From positions 1-6,546 of the forward strand of contig JACCTJ010000176.1 in the NCBI GenBank assembly GCA_013812485.1: DNA of 6,546 bases. Direction: 5' to 3'. This stretch comes from Thermoleophilaceae bacterium. GTDB lineage: Bacteria; Actinomycetota; Thermoleophilia; Solirubrobacterales; Thermoleophilaceae. The notes beneath the pieces were generated by a model, which had not been told where the DNA came from, did no database searches, and saw nothing but the letters and a program-made list of their open reading frames with translations. This document shows positions 5,340-6,546 of this stretch, piece after piece. The translations under genes and the position numbers were made by a program. Positions within the stretch are counted from its first letter, which is position 1. Each line of letters begins with the position of its first letter.

Positions 5340-5792
5340 ATGGCGAGGCGGCCGGACGCCCTCACGCTCGAGATGACGCGCATGCTCCCTGCCGCTTCTC
5401 CCCTCGCGTTCGAGGCCTTCACCGATCCGAACCAGCTTCGGCGGTGGTGGGGTCCCGAGGGCTTCACCATCCCGAGCCTCGAGTTCGACCCGCGAGTCGG
5501 GGAGAGCTACCGGATCAAGATGCAGCCGCCGGAGGGCGAGGCCTTCTATCTGACGGGAGAGTTCCGCGAGGTCGATCCACCCAACCGCCTCGCCTACACG
5601 TTCAGGTGGGAGGATCCCGATCCCGATGACGTCGAGACCATGGTCGAGCTCTCCTTCCGGGATCTCGGTGGGTCGACGGAGGTCGTCTTCGCGCAAGGTC
5701 CCTTCAAGACCGAGGCGCGCCATGAGCTCCACCGGGACGGTCGGACGGACACCTTCAACAAGCTCGAAGACCAGCTCTCGGCGCAGAGCTAG
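5340..5792 (+). CDS. SRPBCC / AHSA1-type protein
   Basis: This 150-residue protein has the START-like helix-grip fold of the AHSA1 (Aha1-C-like) branch of SRPBCC proteins. The diagnostic block is PLAFEAFTDPNQLRRWWGPEGFT (21-43). It is followed by the strand pattern FDPRVGESYRIKM (49-61), the turn FREVDPPNRLAYTFRW (75-90), and VELSFRDLGGSTEVVFAQGPF, then the C-terminal helix ending in FNKLEDQLSAQS. The fold makes a deep hydrophobic pocket; ligands of such bacterial proteins are mostly unknown, and a chaperone-activator role should not be assumed. Neither membrane segment nor signal peptide is seen. The ATG at 5340 sits seven bases after TAGGAT, and no upstream start is needed. It ends at TAG 5790-5792 and appears monocistronic, although the small PE-repeat gene follows 190 bp later on the same strand. 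Confidence 0.9.
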   Translation: MARRPDALTLEMTRMLPAASPLAFEAFTDPNQLRRWWGPEGFTIPSLEFDPRVGESYRIKMQPPEGEAFYLTGEFREVDPPNRLAYTFRWEDPDPDDVETMVELSFRDLGGSTEVVFAQGPFKTEARHELHRDGRTDTFNKLEDQLSAQS

Positions 5793-5965
5793 CTCAGCTC
5801 GCCTGCGCGGCCGTGGGACCGATCCCGCCGGCATCGCAACTCGCGCGAGGCGGCGCTCGATGGCGAGGCGCACGGACGGGCGTGTGAAGCGAAGCTTCTG
5901 GGGCGGGCATCGCCGCGGGCGGTTCTACGCTCATCGGTGGCAGCATCGCCGGTGCTCCGGTGCCG
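5793..5965 (+). other. Spacer between SRPBCC and the PE-repeat gene
   Basis: No family, RNA gene or clear terminator is recognised. A palindrome GAGCTAGCTC (5786-5795) spans the SRPBCC stop. An ATG at 5860 is in frame with the following small gene and would extend it by 41 residues rich in Arg, His and Gly. Its first bases resemble the SRPBCC start (ATGGCGAGGCG shared exactly), but no -10 or Shine-Dalgarno stands before it. Confidence 0.45.
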
Positions 5966-5971
5966 TACCAT
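5966..5971 (+). promoter_or_regulatory. Putative -10 hexamer of the PE-repeat/CxCG pair
   Basis: TACCAT, identical to the hexamer of the OsmC-family gene, lies at -17 to -12 from ATG 5983. Transcription would start about five bases before the ATG, giving a very short leader without a Shine-Dalgarno. Confidence 0.38.
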
Positions 5972-5982
5972 TTCGGCCCATC

Positions 5983-6162
5983 ATGGGTGACATCGGTAAA
6001 CCCATCCGCGAGACCGACCGACCGGCGCCGGTCCGAGTTCCCGAGCCCGAGCCCGAGCCCGAACCCGAGCCCGAGCCCGATCGCGAACCCGAGCCCGAAC
6101 CCGATCGCGAGCCGCCGCCACCGCCGCGCGAGCCCGAGCCGGTCGAAGCGCAGCGAGCGTGA
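5983..6162 (+). CDS. Small Pro/Glu-repeat protein (MGDIG-type, uncharacterised)
   Basis: This 59-residue protein begins MGDIGKPIRETDRPAPVRV and then consists almost wholly of Pro-Glu repeats: six PE dipeptides (20-31), two PDRE units (32-35 and 40-43) separated by PEPE, a five-proline run, and REPEPVEAQRA. It has no signal peptide or membrane segment and is expected to be an extended, very acidic, unstructured chain. I recall short actinobacterial proteins starting MGDIG with Pro/Glu-rich tails, without a known function. The start at 5983 is chosen for this N-terminus and the nearby TACCAT. Its stop overlaps the next gene's start as GTGA (6159-6162), so the two are almost certainly translated together. 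The repeat tract could be length-variable by slippage. The alternative longer start at 5860 looks unlikely. Confidence 0.6.
   Translation: MGDIGKPIRETDRPAPVRVPEPEPEPEPEPEPDREPEPEPDREPPPPPREPEPVEAQRA
6040..6111 (+). repeat. In-frame CCCGAG hexanucleotide repeat tract
   Basis: Six near-perfect CCCGAR units (6040-6075) lead into two copies of CCCGATCGCGAR (6076-6087, 6100-6111) separated by two further CCCGAR units. All units are multiples of three, so expansion or contraction would change the length of the encoded PE/PDRE chain without a frameshift. Confidence 0.85.
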
Positions 6163-6546
6163 GGGCCGAGCCGGTCGCGGAGCCGCTCGTCGGCTTTCGC
6201 CACTGGGGATGCAAGCGCGGCGGCCTGTATTCCGGCATCTTCGTCGCCGGCCGCTTCGTGCCGAACCCAGCACTCGGGATGATCGCCCCGCGCGTTGGGC
6301 TGATGCCATGGCCGACGGACCGAGAGCGCGTCGCGAAGTGCTTCGCGCTGCGCGGTCACGAGGCCCCCTATCGTGACTGCAGGTGTGGCTGGTCGGCGTA
6401 CTACTCGCTCGCCGCGGAGCCCGAGCTCCCGGCACCCGAGTGCGTCTGGGGCGCGGTCGTGGCTTGGGGCACGATCGTCGAGTGCGAGACCGGGTTCCGC
6501 GCTCAGTTCGTGCGCCCGCTGGCGCTGCTGGATCGCGAGAACCCCG
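6159..6546 (+). CDS. Uncharacterised CxCG-motif protein (3' end off the window)
   Basis: A GTG at 6159, overlapping the previous stop as GTGA, opens a frame that runs to the right edge (129 residues visible). It has good codon usage and no stop. The N-terminal part reads LVGFRHWGCKRGGLYSGIF, then MIAPRVGLMPWP. A Cys-x-Cys-Gly motif (C74, C76, G77 in YRDCRCGWSAYYSL) is followed by CVWGAVVAWGTIVECETGFRAQFVRPLALL. This order, a CxCG followed by V-G-x-V-x-x-W-G-x-V and an aromatic R-A-x-[FY] element, is one I recall from unnamed actinobacterial proteins, often written CxCGIYA...ALWGRVVEHERGYRAEYAYP. Further cysteines (C18, C61, C95, C109) could help to bind zinc or iron, but this is conjecture. 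It is the second gene of a pair with the PE-repeat protein; function unknown. Confidence 0.8.
   Translation, partial: MRAEPVAEPLVGFRHWGCKRGGLYSGIFVAGRFVPNPALGMIAPRVGLMPWPTDRERVAKCFALRGHEAPYRDCRCGWSAYYSLAAEPELPAPECVWGAVVAWGTIVECETGFRAQFVRPLALLDRENP

Noticed and set aside
4806..5873. Long minus-strand open frame of about 355 codons across the LLM and SRPBCC genes.
   Set aside because: It is antisense to two well-recognised proteins, has no motif, and such frames are common opposite genes with high GC3.
6040..6111. Short regular repeats considered as a CRISPR-like array.
   Set aside because: Units are 6 bp, contiguous and in frame with a protein; there are no spacers.
5931..6359. Minus-strand frame with Gly-Ser repeats opposite the PE-repeat tract.
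   Set aside because: The Gly-Ser repetition is only the complement of CCCGAG units, and the frame runs against the GTGA-coupled gene pair.

Overview
The window looks like chromosomal DNA of a high-GC actinobacterium. The gene set and protein style (a stand-alone LigD-type polymerase, a TfoX-N protein beginning MVYDEDLANR, a luciferase-like flavin/F420 oxidoreductase, a small MGDIG protein and a CxCG protein) suggest a Thermoleophilia/Solirubrobacterales-like lineage; this placement is inference from memory of families. Third codon positions are strongly G/C, six of the seven best-supported monocistronic or first-gene starts are GTG, and Shine-Dalgarno sequences are mostly absent.

Layout from left to right. 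Positions 1-510 (+) hold the C-terminal part of a LigD-type NHEJ polymerase/primase. It converges, with a 3-bp gap, on xthA (514-1380, -), an exonuclease III/AP endonuclease with all catalytic residues, so the left end is a DNA-repair pair. Divergent from xthA is a class I SAM methyltransferase (1548-2186, +). After a 125-bp spacer that keeps a coding-like open frame (possible gene remnant) comes an OsmC/Ohr-family protein (2312-2818, -). A spacer rich in inverted repeats separates it from a two-gene leftward operon, DUF4160 then DUF2442 (3533 to 2987, -), joined as TAA-C-ATG. A TfoX N-terminal-domain protein (3684-4019, +) is divergent from that operon. Then follow an LLM-class oxidoreductase (4203-5141, +) with a hairpin terminator candidate behind it, and an AHSA1-type SRPBCC protein (5340-5792, +).

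The right end holds a tiny Pro/Glu-repeat protein (5983-6162, +) whose GTGA stop/start overlap leads into a second uncharacterised protein with a Cys-x-Cys-Gly motif (6159 to beyond the right edge, +).

The neighbourhood is a string of short, mostly single-gene units with a DNA-repair/redox/stress flavour, not one pathway. Two observations stand out. First, every independently transcribed gene has an A...T (TANNNT-like) hexamer at -13/-12 to -8/-7 from its predicted start, the pattern expected for leaderless transcripts. Second, the PE-repeat/CxCG overlapping pair at the right end appears to be an undescribed two-protein unit. No mobile element, CRISPR array, tRNA or rRNA was seen.
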